Below are positions 1-8,923 of a DNA stretch of 64,000 bases, piece after piece. Under the pieces are notes generated by a model. It did not search any database and was not told the DNA's origin. It saw only the letters and a list, made by a program, of their open reading frames with translations. A program made the position numbers and the translations under genes. Within the stretch, counting starts at the first letter, position 1, and every line of letters starts with the position of its first letter. This DNA is from Mesorhizobium wenxiniae (lineage in GTDB: Bacteria; Pseudomonadota; Alphaproteobacteria; Rhizobiales; Rhizobiaceae). Where the stretch lies: NCBI RefSeq assembly GCF_002284535.1, contig NZ_NPKH01000024.1:124001-188000 (forward strand), read 5' to 3'.

Positions 1-551
1 TCGATACCGACATGATCATCCCCAAGGATTATCTCAAGACGATCAAGCGCACCGGGCTCGGCAGCGGACTGTTCGCCGAAATGCGCTACAAGGACGACGG
101 TTCGGAAAATCCGGATTTCGTGCTCAACAAGCCGGCCTATCGCAAGGCGCAGATTCTGGTCGCCGGCGACAATTTCGGCTGCGGATCGAGCCGGGAGCAC
201 GCGCCGTGGGCGCTGCTCGATTTCGGCATACGCTGCGTCATCTCGACCTCGTTCGCCGACATTTTCTACAACAACTGCTTCAAAAACGGCATCCTGCCGA
301 TCACCGTCAGCCCCGAGGATCTGGAGAAGCTGATGGACGACGCCTCGCGCGGTTCCAACGCAACGCTGTCGGTCGACCTCGAAGCCAAGGAAATCCGCGG
401 ACCGGACGGCGGCGTGGTCAAGTTCGACCTCGACGACTTCAAGCGGCACTGCCTGCTCAACGGGCTCGACGATATCGGCCTGACCATGGAGAAGGCCGAC
501 GCCATCGCCTCGTTCGAGAAGAAGAACGCCGAGTTGCGACCCTGGGCCTGA
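1..551 (+). CDS. leuD: 3-isopropylmalate dehydratase small subunit, 5'-truncated by the window edge
   Basis: This is the small subunit of the LeuCD isomerase, which converts 2-isopropylmalate to 3-isopropylmalate in leucine synthesis. The reading frame is already open at the window edge (…DTD before the first visible Met), so the ATG at 12 is internal and the true start lies upstream; about 182 of the roughly 200 residues usual for the family are present. The swivel-domain signature GDNFGCGSSREHAPWAL is intact. leuC is probably just upstream, outside the window. leuB lies at 17.3 kb, so the leu genes are not one operon here. A stem-loop follows the stop codon. Confidence 0.96.
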   Translation, partial: DTDMIIPKDYLKTIKRTGLGSGLFAEMRYKDDGSENPDFVLNKPAYRKAQILVAGDNFGCGSSREHAPWALLDFGIRCVISTSFADIFYNNCFKNGILPITVSPEDLEKLMDDASRGSNATLSVDLEAKEIRGPDGGVVKFDLDDFKRHCLLNGLDDIGLTMEKADAIASFEKKNAELRPWA

Positions 552-562
552 ACGGTACGATG

Positions 563-586
563 AACCCGGCCGCGCCAGGCCGGGTT
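563..586 (+). terminator. stem-loop after leuD
   Basis: A perfect 9-bp stem (AACCCGGCC / GGCCGGGTT) with a 6-base loop lies 12 bases after the leuD stop. No T-tract follows, so it may be a weak or factor-dependent terminator or an mRNA-stabilising hairpin. Confidence 0.4.
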
Positions 587-612
587 CGTGTCGGCTGAAC
601 GGAGGGACAGTC

Positions 613-1539
613 ATGACACGTTCGCTTCTTGCCGGCGCCTGCGCGCTGGCGTGGATTCTGATGCCGGCGGCTGGCGCGCATGCACAGACCGACATGGTGC
701 TCGTGCCGGCTGACGATGCGTCCGGGGCCGCCGACCTGGGCGCGTCGAGCAACGCGGCCCTAGCGGACGATGACAGCCAAGCACCGGTCTTGTTCGAGAG
801 TGGGCAGCTGACCATCTCCCAACAGGAAGAGTATGGCGAGAAGGTGCTGGCCTATGACGGCAAGCAGCTGGCCAGCAATTACGAGGTGTCCTTCGACAAG
901 ATCGTCAAGGTCGGCGGGGTCAACGTCGCGCTGGTCGATGTCGGCGATGGCGGCAACCAGTGCGGCCCGGCCAAGGTGATCGTCTGGAAGCCAGAAGGCG
1001 GCACCATCCAGAGCATCACGGTCGAGCAGGATGAATGCGGCGCACCGCCGGCTGCGATCTCCGACAGCGCGATCTATTTCGTGCCCTACCTGCTGCCGGG
1101 CGTTTCCAAGCCGGCGCTGCAATGGTCGCCGACGGACGGGCTGACGACTGCCGGCAATCTCACCTATATGCCGGAGCCCGGCACTGACTGGAAAGACGTC
1201 GATCCGTCGAAATACGACAACGTCGTCGACGCTTTCCACAACGAGGCCGTCTACAGGCTGGCCGAGACGCTGCTCGGCAAGGAGATGCCCGAGATGGCGA
1301 CCAGCCTGCTGGTCGGCGGCGGCACCGAGAAAGCCGCTTCGGGCGCCTTCTATGCCAGCGGCTGCGTGCCGCACGATTGCGGCGGCAATGACGGCTTCAT
1401 GGTGGTCGATCCGGCCAACCACAAGCTCTATTTCGCCCGCCGGGGCGACAAGCCCGAGCCGGACGCGTGGCCAGCTGTGAACACGTGGCCCGCCGAGGTC
1501 AGGGAAGCGATGGACAAGGCGCTCGGCTCGCCGAATTAG
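613..1539 (+). CDS. secreted protein of unknown function
   Basis: The 308-residue product starts with a typical Sec signal peptide: a basic MTR start, a hydrophobic core and a likely cleavage after AHA near residue 24. The mature part is acidic and has several cysteines that could form periplasmic disulfides (CGPAK, DECG, and GCVPHDCGG near residue 250). A GGAGGG ribosome site lies 8 bases before the ATG. I recognise no catalytic motif or family. It sits between leuD and a convergent lytic transglycosylase and appears to be a single gene. The C-terminal region (residues about 220-290) looks compact and could bind a ligand, but no function is assigned. Confidence 0.8.
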   Translation: MTRSLLAGACALAWILMPAAGAHAQTDMVLVPADDASGAADLGASSNAALADDDSQAPVLFESGQLTISQQEEYGEKVLAYDGKQLASNYEVSFDKIVKVGGVNVALVDVGDGGNQCGPAKVIVWKPEGGTIQSITVEQDECGAPPAAISDSAIYFVPYLLPGVSKPALQWSPTDGLTTAGNLTYMPEPGTDWKDVDPSKYDNVVDAFHNEAVYRLAETLLGKEMPEMATSLLVGGGTEKAASGAFYASGCVPHDCGGNDGFMVVDPANHKLYFARRGDKPEPDAWPAVNTWPAEVREAMDKALGSPN

Positions 1540-1607
1540 CGTCTTGCTTCGCGCCTTCGTTCCCGAGGCGGGGCCGAGCGGCGGCTGTCGTACCCTTGGA
1601 GCATCAA

Positions 1608-1637
1608 CAAAAAAGCCCGGCGCATGGCCGGGCTTTC
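1608..1637 (-). terminator. terminator between convergent genes
   Basis: The stem AAGCCCGGC / GCCGGGCTT has a 5-base loop. An A-run just left of the stem becomes a T-tract on the minus strand, so it best terminates the lytic transglycosylase gene. It can also act weakly on the plus-strand gene ending at 1539. Confidence 0.75.
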
Positions 1638-1656
1638 CGTCGAACAGAGATTTCTA

Positions 1657-2451
1657 TCAATCCGCATCGATCGCCGTGGCCATGCGGGCGATGGCCTGTT
1701 GATAGACGCTCGCGGAATTCCAGCCAGCAATTGCGCCCATATTCGCCTGCGCGCTCGCGCCAGCCCGCCAACCATGACCTCTGAGGAAGTTGGCGGTGGA
1801 AGCCAACGCAGTGGCCTTGTCGCGCAGATTTTTGTTGCCAACTCCATATGTCAAAACGTTCCCCGGCAGGAACTGCGTGTGGCCGATCTCGCCATGCGCG
1901 GCACCGACCGACGAGGCACTCAAAGCGCCGCTATCAACCAGCTTTAGGGCTGCAACAGCATGCGGGTAGAAGAACTCCGGGCGGCGGCAATCGTAGGCAA
2001 GCGTTAAAATGGCGGAGACCGTATTCTGCTTGCCCAAGTAGGAACCGAAGCCCGTTTCCATACCCCAGATGGCGAGCAACACACCCGGCGACACGCCATA
2101 CGTCCGTTCGATCTTGCCGAACAGCGCCGCGTTCGACTTCTTCAGCGAACGGCCCTTGGAAATGATGGTGGACGCGCCACGGCGCTTCATGAAATTTTCC
2201 ACCGAGCCGCCGAAAGCCTTATGGATGGCGCGGTCGACGCCGATCGTCTTTGTTGCGTAGGTCGCGCGAGCCAGAGCGGCCAGACCCTTCGAGCCTACAC
2301 CGCTGGCCTTTGCTTCCTGCGCAAACTCTGCCTTCCACGCTTCGAAGCCCGCGCCCGTATTGCCGCATTGGGCGGCCTGTGCGCCTGTTGCCGCCGCAAG
2401 CATCATCGATGCCGCCGCCGCGAAAATCTTTCCCTTGGCAAAAAATGCCAT
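1657..2451 (-). CDS. periplasmic lytic murein transglycosylase, MltB/SLT_2 family
   Basis: It cleaves the MurNAc-GlcNAc bond of peptidoglycan to form 1,6-anhydro ends. The 264 residues start with a signal peptide (cleavage near AQA-A, residue 26-27) and have no lipobox, so the enzyme is probably soluble in the periplasm. The MltB-type core is visible: the catalytic glutamate in GMETGFGS (E132), the motif GEIGHTQFLPGNVL, and a C-terminal GHGWRAG segment. The length fits the short rhizobial SLT_2 proteins, which lack a separate peptidoglycan-binding domain. It is transcribed alone, with a terminator after it and a RIME-like repeat upstream. Confidence 0.92.
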   Translation of the reverse strand: MAFFAKGKIFAAAASMMLAAATGAQAAQCGNTGAGFEAWKAEFAQEAKASGVGSKGLAALARATYATKTIGVDRAIHKAFGGSVENFMKRRGASTIISKGRSLKKSNAALFGKIERTYGVSPGVLLAIWGMETGFGSYLGKQNTVSAILTLAYDCRRPEFFYPHAVAALKLVDSGALSASSVGAAHGEIGHTQFLPGNVLTYGVGNKNLRDKATALASTANFLRGHGWRAGASAQANMGAIAGWNSASVYQQAIARMATAIDAD

Positions 2452-2518
2452 GTTGCTCTCCTGGTTGCCTGGATCTTGTCCCGAATACGAATTTGCCAGC
2501 GAAACGCCCGCTTGTCAC

Positions 2519-2612
2519 TGTTGGAGTGACGTGCGCCCACTTGGACGCAGTACGCTCCAGCACCTTTACAATCTGCGCATCGTGCTTTCCGAGAATCGGA
2601 ACCGATTTTCGA
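2519..2612. repeat. two-hairpin intergenic repeat (RIME-like), copy 1
   Basis: The first hairpin is TTGGAG…CTCCA around a TTGGACGC core. The spacer contains CTGCGCAT. The second hairpin is centred on GAATCGGAACCGATTTTC. The same architecture recurs at 18393-18491 (opposite strand) and 48263-48362. It resembles the rhizobial intergenic mosaic element described in Rhizobium and Sinorhizobium. Confidence 0.7.
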
Positions 2613-2717
2613 GCCGCCGCGCTAAGAACTCGTTTACGCATCCTCGCCGCAGCGCTGGCGAATGCCGGAGAACTTGCTTACGATCAAGTAATTATTATGG
2701 CGGGGGCTAAAATATTC

Positions 2718-3965
2718 ATGGAAGACGTTGACGTCGTGGTCATCGGCGCCGGTTCGGCGGGACTTTCCGCCGCCAAGACCCTGCGTTCGGCCGGCCTTTC
2801 CTTCAAGCTGTTCGAAGCGATGAATCGTATCGGCGGCCGCGCCTGGACCAGCGATCAGCATTTCGGCATTCCTTTCGATATCGGCTGCGCCTGGCTGCAC
2901 GCGGCTGACCGCAATCCCTATTTTCCGGAGGCGCAAGCCGCCCGCTGGACGCTTCACCATCACGACATGAATATCGATCATCTCTATTATCGCAACCGAA
3001 AGGCGAACGAGGACGAAGAGGCCGCAATGAAGGCGGCCGATATCAGGCTGTTCGAGCTTCTGGCGGCGCATGAGGTCAAGGTTGGCGACGACGACCGTCT
3101 TTCGGCGTTGCTCGCCAAAGGCCATGCGCCGCGCGCCGCGGCCACCTTTGCCGGGCCGATGGACTTCGGCGCCGACGAGGACGAGATATCGATTCGCGAC
3201 TTTCAGGCCGCCGCCGATCTCGATCCGAACTATTTCACCAAGGAGGGGTTCGGCGCACTGGTCGCCCGTTTCGGCGCCGACGTCCCCGTCGAGCTGTCGA
3301 CGCCGGTGCGGAAAATCCTCTGGGACGTGCCTGGCGTCGCCTGCGTCACCGATCGCGGCACCATCCGCGCCAAGGCGGCCATCGTCACCGCCTCGCCGGC
3401 GGTGCTCGCCTTCGAGGAGATCGAATTCTCGCCGGCGCTGCCCGACACACATTTCGCTGCCTTCTTCGACCTGCCGATGGGCATGCTGACCAAGCTGCCG
3501 GTCGAAATCAGGGGCACAAGGCTCGGGCTGGCGCCCTTCGACGACCTGCTGATCGAGCGGCTGGCCAGGCACGACATCTACTTCCTTTGCTTTCCCTTCG
3601 ACCTCGACCTCATGATCGGCTTCGTCGGCGGCGATTTCGCCTGGGAGATGTCGGCGGCGGGCGAGGTGGCAGGAGTCGACTTTGTCGTCGACCGGCTGTG
3701 CGCCGTATTCGGCGGCGACGTGCGGAAACATGTCGGGCGCGCCATGATGACCAATTGGGGCGGCGAGCGGTTCGTGCGCGGCGCTTATGCGGCGGCCCGC
3801 CCCGGCCGTTCGCAGGCGCGCGCCACGCTGATGCAGCCGGTGGCGGAAAAAATCTTCTTCGCCGGCGAGCATCTGGCCGGTCCGCTGATGCAGACCTGCG
3901 GCGGCGCCAGGCTGTCGGGCGAGGCGGTGGCGAGAACGGTCGCCGCCCAGCTTGCGGCAAAATAG
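2718..3965 (+). CDS. FAD-dependent amine oxidase family protein
   Basis: This is a flavin-containing amine oxidoreductase of 415 residues. The N-terminal Rossmann motif VVVIGAGSAGLSAA puts GxGxxG at residues 10-15, followed by E33 for the ribose and the family motif RIGGRAW (37-43). The C-terminal FAD segment FFAGEHLAGPLMQTCGG lies near residue 375. The substrate (polyamine, amino acid or other) cannot be read from the sequence. The frame is open back to 2250, but that stretch covers a repeat and lacks family similarity. I chose the ATG at 2718, just before the Rossmann strand; an ATG at 2697 is the alternative. The gene lies alone upstream of a metallopeptidase. Confidence 0.85.
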   Translation: MEDVDVVVIGAGSAGLSAAKTLRSAGLSFKLFEAMNRIGGRAWTSDQHFGIPFDIGCAWLHAADRNPYFPEAQAARWTLHHHDMNIDHLYYRNRKANEDEEAAMKAADIRLFELLAAHEVKVGDDDRLSALLAKGHAPRAAATFAGPMDFGADEDEISIRDFQAAADLDPNYFTKEGFGALVARFGADVPVELSTPVRKILWDVPGVACVTDRGTIRAKAAIVTASPAVLAFEEIEFSPALPDTHFAAFFDLPMGMLTKLPVEIRGTRLGLAPFDDLLIERLARHDIYFLCFPFDLDLMIGFVGGDFAWEMSAAGEVAGVDFVVDRLCAVFGGDVRKHVGRAMMTNWGGERFVRGAYAAARPGRSQARATLMQPVAEKIFFAGEHLAGPLMQTCGGARLSGEAVARTVAAQLAAK

Positions 3966-4065
3966 CATTAGCAGGAACGCCGGCCGCCGACAGGCGTTTG
4001 GGCGATATGCCGCTCCGCACTATATCCGGACCTGATGATTTGAGACCTGATGATTTGAGATTGGG

Positions 4066-5157
4066 ATGAAGCTCTTCGCTTGCCCGCATTGCGGCCACCG
4101 CCTCTATTTCGAGAACGCCCAGTGCCTGAACTGCGCCAGCCCCGTGCTCTACGATCCCGGGCATGCGCGCTTCGTGTTGTTAGGCGCCGGCGGCGTTTTC
4201 CAGTGCACCAATGCCGACGAGTGCGCCTGCAACTGGATGGCGGAACCCGGCCATGCCTTCTGCCGCGCCTGCGAGCTGAACCAACTGATCCCGGACCTTT
4301 CGGTCGATGGCAACCGCCGTCGCTGGATCCGCGTCGAAGCGGCTAAGAAGCGGGCAATCTATTCGCTGCTCGCCGCCGGACTGCCGGTCGTGCCCAAGCG
4401 GAACGCCGGCGACGAGGCCGGCCTCGCCTTCGACTTCCTCGCCGATCCGATCGGCGGCCCAGGGGGCGCGCGCATCCTGACCGGCCATGACAACGGCCTG
4501 ATCACACTGAATGTCGCCGAGGCGGACTCGGCCGAGCGCGAAAGACGGCGCGTCGAGATGGGCGAGAACTACCGTACGTTGCTCGGGCATTTCCGCCACG
4601 AGCTCGGCCACTATTACTGGGACCGCCTGATCCGCGACGACCCGCAACGGCTTGCCGCCTTCCGCGCATTGTTCGGCGACGAGCGCATCGATTACGAGCA
4701 GGCGCTGAAGACCTACCATGCCGAAGGTGCTGCGCCCGACTGGCAGCAGGACCACATTTCCGCCTATGCCACGTCTCATCCCTGGGAGGACTGGGCCGAG
4801 ACATGGGCACACCACCTGCACATCACCGATACGCTGGAGATGGTGCATGCACTGAATTTCCCGCTCGGCCGACTGGAAACGGTAGAGGCCAACGAGCTGT
4901 CGCGCAGCGACACCGGCGGCGAACTGCAACCGGCGCCGTCGGAACCTGCCGCCGTTCCCGAACCGTTCGAAAAGATCCTGGCCCGCTGGCTGGTGCTGTC
5001 GGAAGCGTCCAACTCGATCAACCGCTGCATGGGCCTGCCGGACCTTTATCCCTTTGTCATCTCGGAGGTGACCGCACGGAAGCTGGCCTTCGTCCATGAA
5101 CTGCTGGCTGACGTGAAAGAAACCGGAACAAAACGTGAGCCGGCCGAGGCGTTTTAG
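4066..5157 (+). CDS. putative zinc-binding metallopeptidase with N-terminal zinc ribbons
   Basis: The 363-residue protein starts with a zinc ribbon (CPHC at 6-9 and CLNC at 20-23). A second Cys cluster spans residues 47-69 (QCTN, CAC, CRAC). A zincin site, HELGH, follows at residues 178-182, and a downstream WEDWAETWAHHLH segment may give the third ligand. This layout matches the putative zinc-binding metallopeptidase family (Pfam Peptidase_Mx). The substrate is unknown. There is no signal peptide, so it is expected to be cytoplasmic. It lies 100 bases after the amine oxidase and is followed by an SH3 protein; a shared transcript is possible but not shown. Confidence 0.85.
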   Translation: MKLFACPHCGHRLYFENAQCLNCASPVLYDPGHARFVLLGAGGVFQCTNADECACNWMAEPGHAFCRACELNQLIPDLSVDGNRRRWIRVEAAKKRAIYSLLAAGLPVVPKRNAGDEAGLAFDFLADPIGGPGGARILTGHDNGLITLNVAEADSAERERRRVEMGENYRTLLGHFRHELGHYYWDRLIRDDPQRLAAFRALFGDERIDYEQALKTYHAEGAAPDWQQDHISAYATSHPWEDWAETWAHHLHITDTLEMVHALNFPLGRLETVEANELSRSDTGGELQPAPSEPAAVPEPFEKILARWLVLSEASNSINRCMGLPDLYPFVISEVTARKLAFVHELLADVKETGTKREPAEAF

Positions 5158-5220
5158 CCGGAACGCATGAAGCCCTGTTTCGTTTTCGGTCGTGAGGGAC
5201 CATCAAAACGGAGCGAAACC

Positions 5221-5820
5221 ATGAACCGCATACTGTTTCCTGCTGTCGCCGGAGCGCTTGTCGCGATGTCGGGTACAGCCTTGGCCGATACCGCTGTCTC
5301 GGCTGTCGCCGATCTCAACATTCGAGCCGGCCCCGGCCCGCAATACCCGGTCATCGGCGTGCTCGCCGCCGGCCAGTCGGCAACGCTTGATGGCTGCATC
5401 CAAAACAGCAAATGGTGCACCATAGCCGAGGCCAATGGCCAGGGCTGGATTTATTCCGACTATGTGACGGCCGATTTCGGCGGCACCGAGGTCGTCCTGA
5501 CCCGGCGCCCGGCCGACGCAGACATTACCATCGTCGAAGCCCCGGCTGACGTCGACTATCCCGACACCTATACCGGAGCGATCGTCGCTGGCGAGCCGAT
5601 CGAGCCGATCAGTCGGCCTCCGGCCGAGGTCCGCACCTACATCGAGACCAACCGGGTCGACCCGGTCTATCTCGAGGGCGAGGTGGTTACCGGCGCGACC
5701 TTGCCCGATACCGTCGAGTTGCGCGAGATTCCGGACTACGACTACCGCTATGTCTATGTGAACGGTCAGCCGGCACTGGTCGATCCCGGCACCCGACGCA
5801 TCATGTACGTCGAGCGCTGA
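5221..5820 (+). CDS. secreted SH3b/DUF1236 protein
   Basis: A likely periplasmic protein of 199 residues. A signal peptide ends near residue 20 (ALA-D). A bacterial SH3 domain follows (VADLNIRAGPGPQYPVIGVL through GWIYSDYV), then a linker, and a C-terminal DUF1236-type segment (VELREIPDYDYRYVYVNGQ…). This architecture is common and often multi-copy in rhizobia; a cell-wall-binding role is inferred from the SH3b fold only. The ATG at 5221 was chosen over the upstream frame start at 5167 because the signal peptide begins exactly there. Confidence 0.88.
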   Translation: MNRILFPAVAGALVAMSGTALADTAVSAVADLNIRAGPGPQYPVIGVLAAGQSATLDGCIQNSKWCTIAEANGQGWIYSDYVTADFGGTEVVLTRRPADADITIVEAPADVDYPDTYTGAIVAGEPIEPISRPPAEVRTYIETNRVDPVYLEGEVVTGATLPDTVELREIPDYDYRYVYVNGQPALVDPGTRRIMYVER

Positions 5821-5835
5821 CATCAGCGAGCAATC

Positions 5836-5871
5836 AGGCGGCCGCCCGGCACGAGCCGACGGCGGCCGCCT
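5836..5871 (+). terminator. stem-loop after the SH3/DUF1236 gene
   Basis: A 9-bp stem, AGGCGGCCG / CGGCCGCCT, with an 18-base GC-rich loop starts 16 bases after the stop codon. No strong T-tract follows. Confidence 0.4.
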
Positions 5872-5940
5872 CTGTCCGCTATCGTTAACCTGAGCTTCGT
5901 GCTGGAGCGGCGTGCCCGCCGCTCCAGCCTTCTGTTCGAA

Positions 5941-5996
5941 CATCGGATTTCCCAAAACCGGTTCCACTTTTAGGTCCGATGCTCTAGATCATGCGA
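5941..5996. repeat. palindromic intergenic repeat, single-hairpin relative
   Basis: It contains AAAACCGGTTCCACTTTT followed by GATGCTCTAGATCATGCG. Related AACCGGTT / GATCATGCG words recur near 31130, 41100 and 43970. It lies in the open frame before the CPBP protease start, which argues against the long N-terminal extension of that gene. Confidence 0.55.
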
Positions 5997-6022
5997 CCCG
6001 ATGCATCAGGCAAGGAACCCGC

Positions 6023-6988
6023 GTGATATCAGACCCTGTCGCGTTCGAGCACTACCGGCGCTCCCCCAACGCCAAGACGACCCTGCCGCGGCTCCTGCTC
6101 GGAACGGCGATCGTCGTCCTGTTCTGGGTCGCGACAACCGTCGTCGTGCTGTTCGGCGGCGCCTATGTTTTTGTTATCTGGCAGGCATCGTCTGGCGCCC
6201 CGATGGAAGGAGGGGCGGTGCAGAATTTCATGGCCTCGCCCGCCGGGATCCTCGCCGCGCTCGCCTCCTTTGCCGGGATCTGGCTCGGCCTGTGGGCTGC
6301 CATGCGCTGGGTCCATCGCGAGCCGCTGATGGCGCTGATCGGCACCAGCCGCCGCGTTTCGCGCTCGGGATTTCTTAGGGGATTGGCCGCGGTGTTGATC
6401 ACATCGCTGCTCTCCGAGATCCTGCTCTATCTCCTGCAGCCCGAGATTGCGCGCGGCGCGATCGGTCTGTCGTCTTGGCTGCTGTTCCTGATCCCGATCG
6501 CTGCGCTGACCTTGCTGCAGACCTCGTCCGAAGAGGTGCTGTTTCGCGGCTATCTTCTCAGGGGCCTGGCCAACCGGTTTCAAAACCCCTTCATCTGGGC
6601 GCTGCTGCCAGGACTTCTATTCACTTCGATGCATTGGAGCCCAAGCTCGACGGCCGCCGTCAACGCCTGTGTGCTGGCCTCGATCGCCGCTTTTGCGCTG
6701 CTCCTGACGCTTGTGGTCTATGCCACCGGCAATCTCGGCGCGGCCTTCGGCGCTCATCTCGGCAACAATCTCGCCGGTTTCCTGCTGATTTCGCATCAGC
6801 AGAGCTACAATTCCTTCGCCCTGTTCAACGCCAAGCCGCTCGAAGGCCCCGGCTGGACGACGCTTGATGCCGTCCTCATCGCGGCGATCGGCATCGGCTG
6901 CAGCCTGTTGACTGTTCTGCTGCTGCTGCATCAGCGCTCGCCGCTGAAGGTCGAGCCGGATATTTCGTACCCCGGCGGCCCAAGCTGA
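6023..6988 (+). CDS. CPBP-family intramembrane metalloprotease (Abi/CAAX-like)
   Basis: A multi-pass membrane protein of 321 residues with about eight hydrophobic segments. The family's three motifs are present: EEVLFRGY with the Glu pair at residues 170-171 and Arg at 175, a histidine in LFTSMHWS, and HLGNNLAGF. Members are glutamate-type intramembrane proteases or inactive relatives; the target here is unknown. The frame is open from 5912, but that part covers a dispersed repeat. I place the start at GTG 6023, preceded by an AAGGA ribosome site and closely followed by charged residues before the first helix. The ATG at 5912 is the weaker alternative. Confidence 0.85.
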   Translation: MISDPVAFEHYRRSPNAKTTLPRLLLGTAIVVLFWVATTVVVLFGGAYVFVIWQASSGAPMEGGAVQNFMASPAGILAALASFAGIWLGLWAAMRWVHREPLMALIGTSRRVSRSGFLRGLAAVLITSLLSEILLYLLQPEIARGAIGLSSWLLFLIPIAALTLLQTSSEEVLFRGYLLRGLANRFQNPFIWALLPGLLFTSMHWSPSSTAAVNACVLASIAAFALLLTLVVYATGNLGAAFGAHLGNNLAGFLLISHQQSYNSFALFNAKPLEGPGWTTLDAVLIAAIGIGCSLLTVLLLLHQRSPLKVEPDISYPGGPS

Positions 6989-7296
6989 TGCGCATCACGC
7001 CGGTGGTGCTGCCATAAACCGAACCGGCCCGGTTCAGCGTATTCGGCCCGCGCCTTGACTCCGCGGCCGATTTCCTGTCTACACGCCGCGAATTCCGCGA
7101 CGAGTATCCCTCCGAGCAAGCCGACCGGGACGCCGAAGCCTCTTTGAGGTGTCGTGCTGTAAATCGATCCTGGAGGCCAACATCCGGCAGCGCTGTGCGC
7201 CCCCGGGTGCTTTTTGGCTTTGGGCTTTACTTGGATACTGGGCGCGAACGCATTACTTCTCGGGCATCATCCGGGTGCCAGGGAAAAGGAAAAAGA
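6989..7296. other. intergenic region upstream of ffh
   Basis: These 308 bases hold no gene I can support. The open frame that continues into ffh from 7144 shows no similarity to SRP54 before residue 52 and is treated as leader. A possible sigma-70 promoter lies at 7055-7083. Confidence 0.5.
7055..7083 (+). promoter_or_regulatory. candidate ffh promoter
   Basis: TTGACT and TCTACA are separated by 17 bases, a fair match to a housekeeping promoter. It is about 215 bases before the ffh start. It was picked by eye only. Confidence 0.3.
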
Positions 7297-8916
7297 ATGT
7301 TTGAATCGCTGCAAGAGCGCCTTGGTTCGATCCTGAACGGCCTCACCGGCCGCGGTGCCCTGTCCGAGGCCGATGTCTCCGCGGCGCTGCGCGAGGTGCG
7401 CCGTGCGCTGCTCGAGGCCGACGTTGCGCTGGAAGTGGTGCGTTCCTTCACCGGCAAGGTACGCGAGAAGGCCGTCGGCGCCGCTGTGCTGAAGTCGATC
7501 AAGCCCGGGCAGATGGTCGTCAAGATCGTCCATGACGAGCTGGTCGAGATGCTGGGCGCCGAGGGCGTCGCCATCGACCTCAATGCACCGGCTCCGGTCG
7601 TCATCATGATGGTCGGCCTGCAGGGTTCCGGCAAGACCACGACATCGGCCAAGATCGCCAAGCGCCTCAACGAACGTCAGAACAAGAAGGTTCTGATGGC
7701 CTCGCTCGACACGCGGCGTCCCGCCGCGCAGGAGCAGCTCCGTCAGCTCGGCGAACAGGTCAAGGTCGCCACGCTGCCGATCGTCGAGGGCCAGACGCCG
7801 GTCGACATCGCCCGCCGCGCCGTGCAGGCGGCAAAGCTCGGCGGCCATGACCTCGTCATCCTCGACACCGCCGGCCGCACCCATATCGACGAGCCGCTGA
7901 TGGTCGAGATGGCCGACATCAAGAAGGTGTCGTCGCCGCACGAAATTCTTTTGGTCGCCGATTCGCTGACCGGCCAGGACGCCGTCAATCTGGCGAAAAG
8001 CTTCGATGAGCGCGTCGGCATCACCGGGCTGGTGCTGACCCGCATGGACGGTGATGGCCGTGGTGGTGCAGCACTATCCATGCGCGCCGTCACCGGCAAG
8101 CCGATCAAGCTGATCGGCACCGGCGAGAAAATGGACGGGCTGGAGGAATTCCATCCCAAGCGCATCGCCGACCGCATCCTCGGCATGGGCGACATCATCA
8201 GCCTCGTCGAAAAGGCTGCCGAAAACATCGACGCCGAGCAGGCGGCGGCGATGGCCAAGAAGATGCAGTCGGGCAAATTCGACCTGAACGATCTTGCCGG
8301 CCAGCTTCAGCAGATGTCGAAGATGGGCGGCATGGGCGGCATCATGGGGATGATGCCGGGCATGGGCAAGATGAAGGACCAGATGGCCGCCGCCGGTCTC
8401 GACGACAAGATGTTCGGCCGCCAGCTCGCCATCATATCATCGATGACCAAGGCCGAGCGCGCCAACCCCGAGATTCTGAAGCACTCGCGCAAGAAGCGCA
8501 TCGCCGCCGGCTCCGGCACCGATGCGGCCGAGATTAACAAGCTCCTGAAGATGCACCGCGGCATGGCCGACATGATGAAGGCGATGGGCGGCAAGGGCAA
8601 AGGCGGTGGCCTGATGCGCGGCATGATGGGCGGGCTGGCGCAGAAGATGGGCCTCGGCGGCATGATGCCAGGGGGTATGGGAGGCATGGGTGGCCCGGGC
8701 GGCATGATGGGCGGCGGCATGCCGGATCTGTCCAAGATGGACGCCAAGCAGCTCGAAGCCTTGCAGAAGCAGGCACAGGCAGCCGGTCTCGGCGGCATGA
8801 AGGGCCTGCCCGGTGGCCTTCCCGGTGGGGGTGGCGGCCTGCCTGGGCTGCCCGGCGGCATGAAGCTTCCTGGCTTGGGCGGTGGCGGGCTTCCCGGCCT
8901 TGGCAAGAAGAAGTGA
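7297..8916 (+). CDS. ffh: signal recognition particle protein Ffh (SRP54)
   Basis: This GTPase binds 4.5S RNA and nascent signal sequences and docks with FtsY for co-translational membrane insertion. The 539 residues give an N domain (1-about 90), a G domain with P-loop GLQGSGKTT (107-115), DTAGR and TRMDGDGRGG motifs, and a Met-rich M domain from about 300. The tail (about 425-539) is an unusually long Gly/Met/Pro-rich stretch, which accounts for the length above the roughly 450 usual in E. coli. The start was set at ATG 7297, after an AAGGAAAAAG ribosome site, not at the frame opening 7144. It leads a cluster with chorismate mutase and rpsP; ftsY is at 44 kb. Confidence 0.97.
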   Translation: MFESLQERLGSILNGLTGRGALSEADVSAALREVRRALLEADVALEVVRSFTGKVREKAVGAAVLKSIKPGQMVVKIVHDELVEMLGAEGVAIDLNAPAPVVIMMVGLQGSGKTTTSAKIAKRLNERQNKKVLMASLDTRRPAAQEQLRQLGEQVKVATLPIVEGQTPVDIARRAVQAAKLGGHDLVILDTAGRTHIDEPLMVEMADIKKVSSPHEILLVADSLTGQDAVNLAKSFDERVGITGLVLTRMDGDGRGGAALSMRAVTGKPIKLIGTGEKMDGLEEFHPKRIADRILGMGDIISLVEKAAENIDAEQAAAMAKKMQSGKFDLNDLAGQLQQMSKMGGMGGIMGMMPGMGKMKDQMAAAGLDDKMFGRQLAIISSMTKAERANPEILKHSRKKRIAAGSGTDAAEINKLLKMHRGMADMMKAMGGKGKGGGLMRGMMGGLAQKMGLGGMMPGGMGGMGGPGGMMGGGMPDLSKMDAKQLEALQKQAQAAGLGGMKGLPGGLPGGGGGLPGLPGGMKLPGLGGGGLPGLGKKK

Positions 8917-8923
8917 GAGCGCC

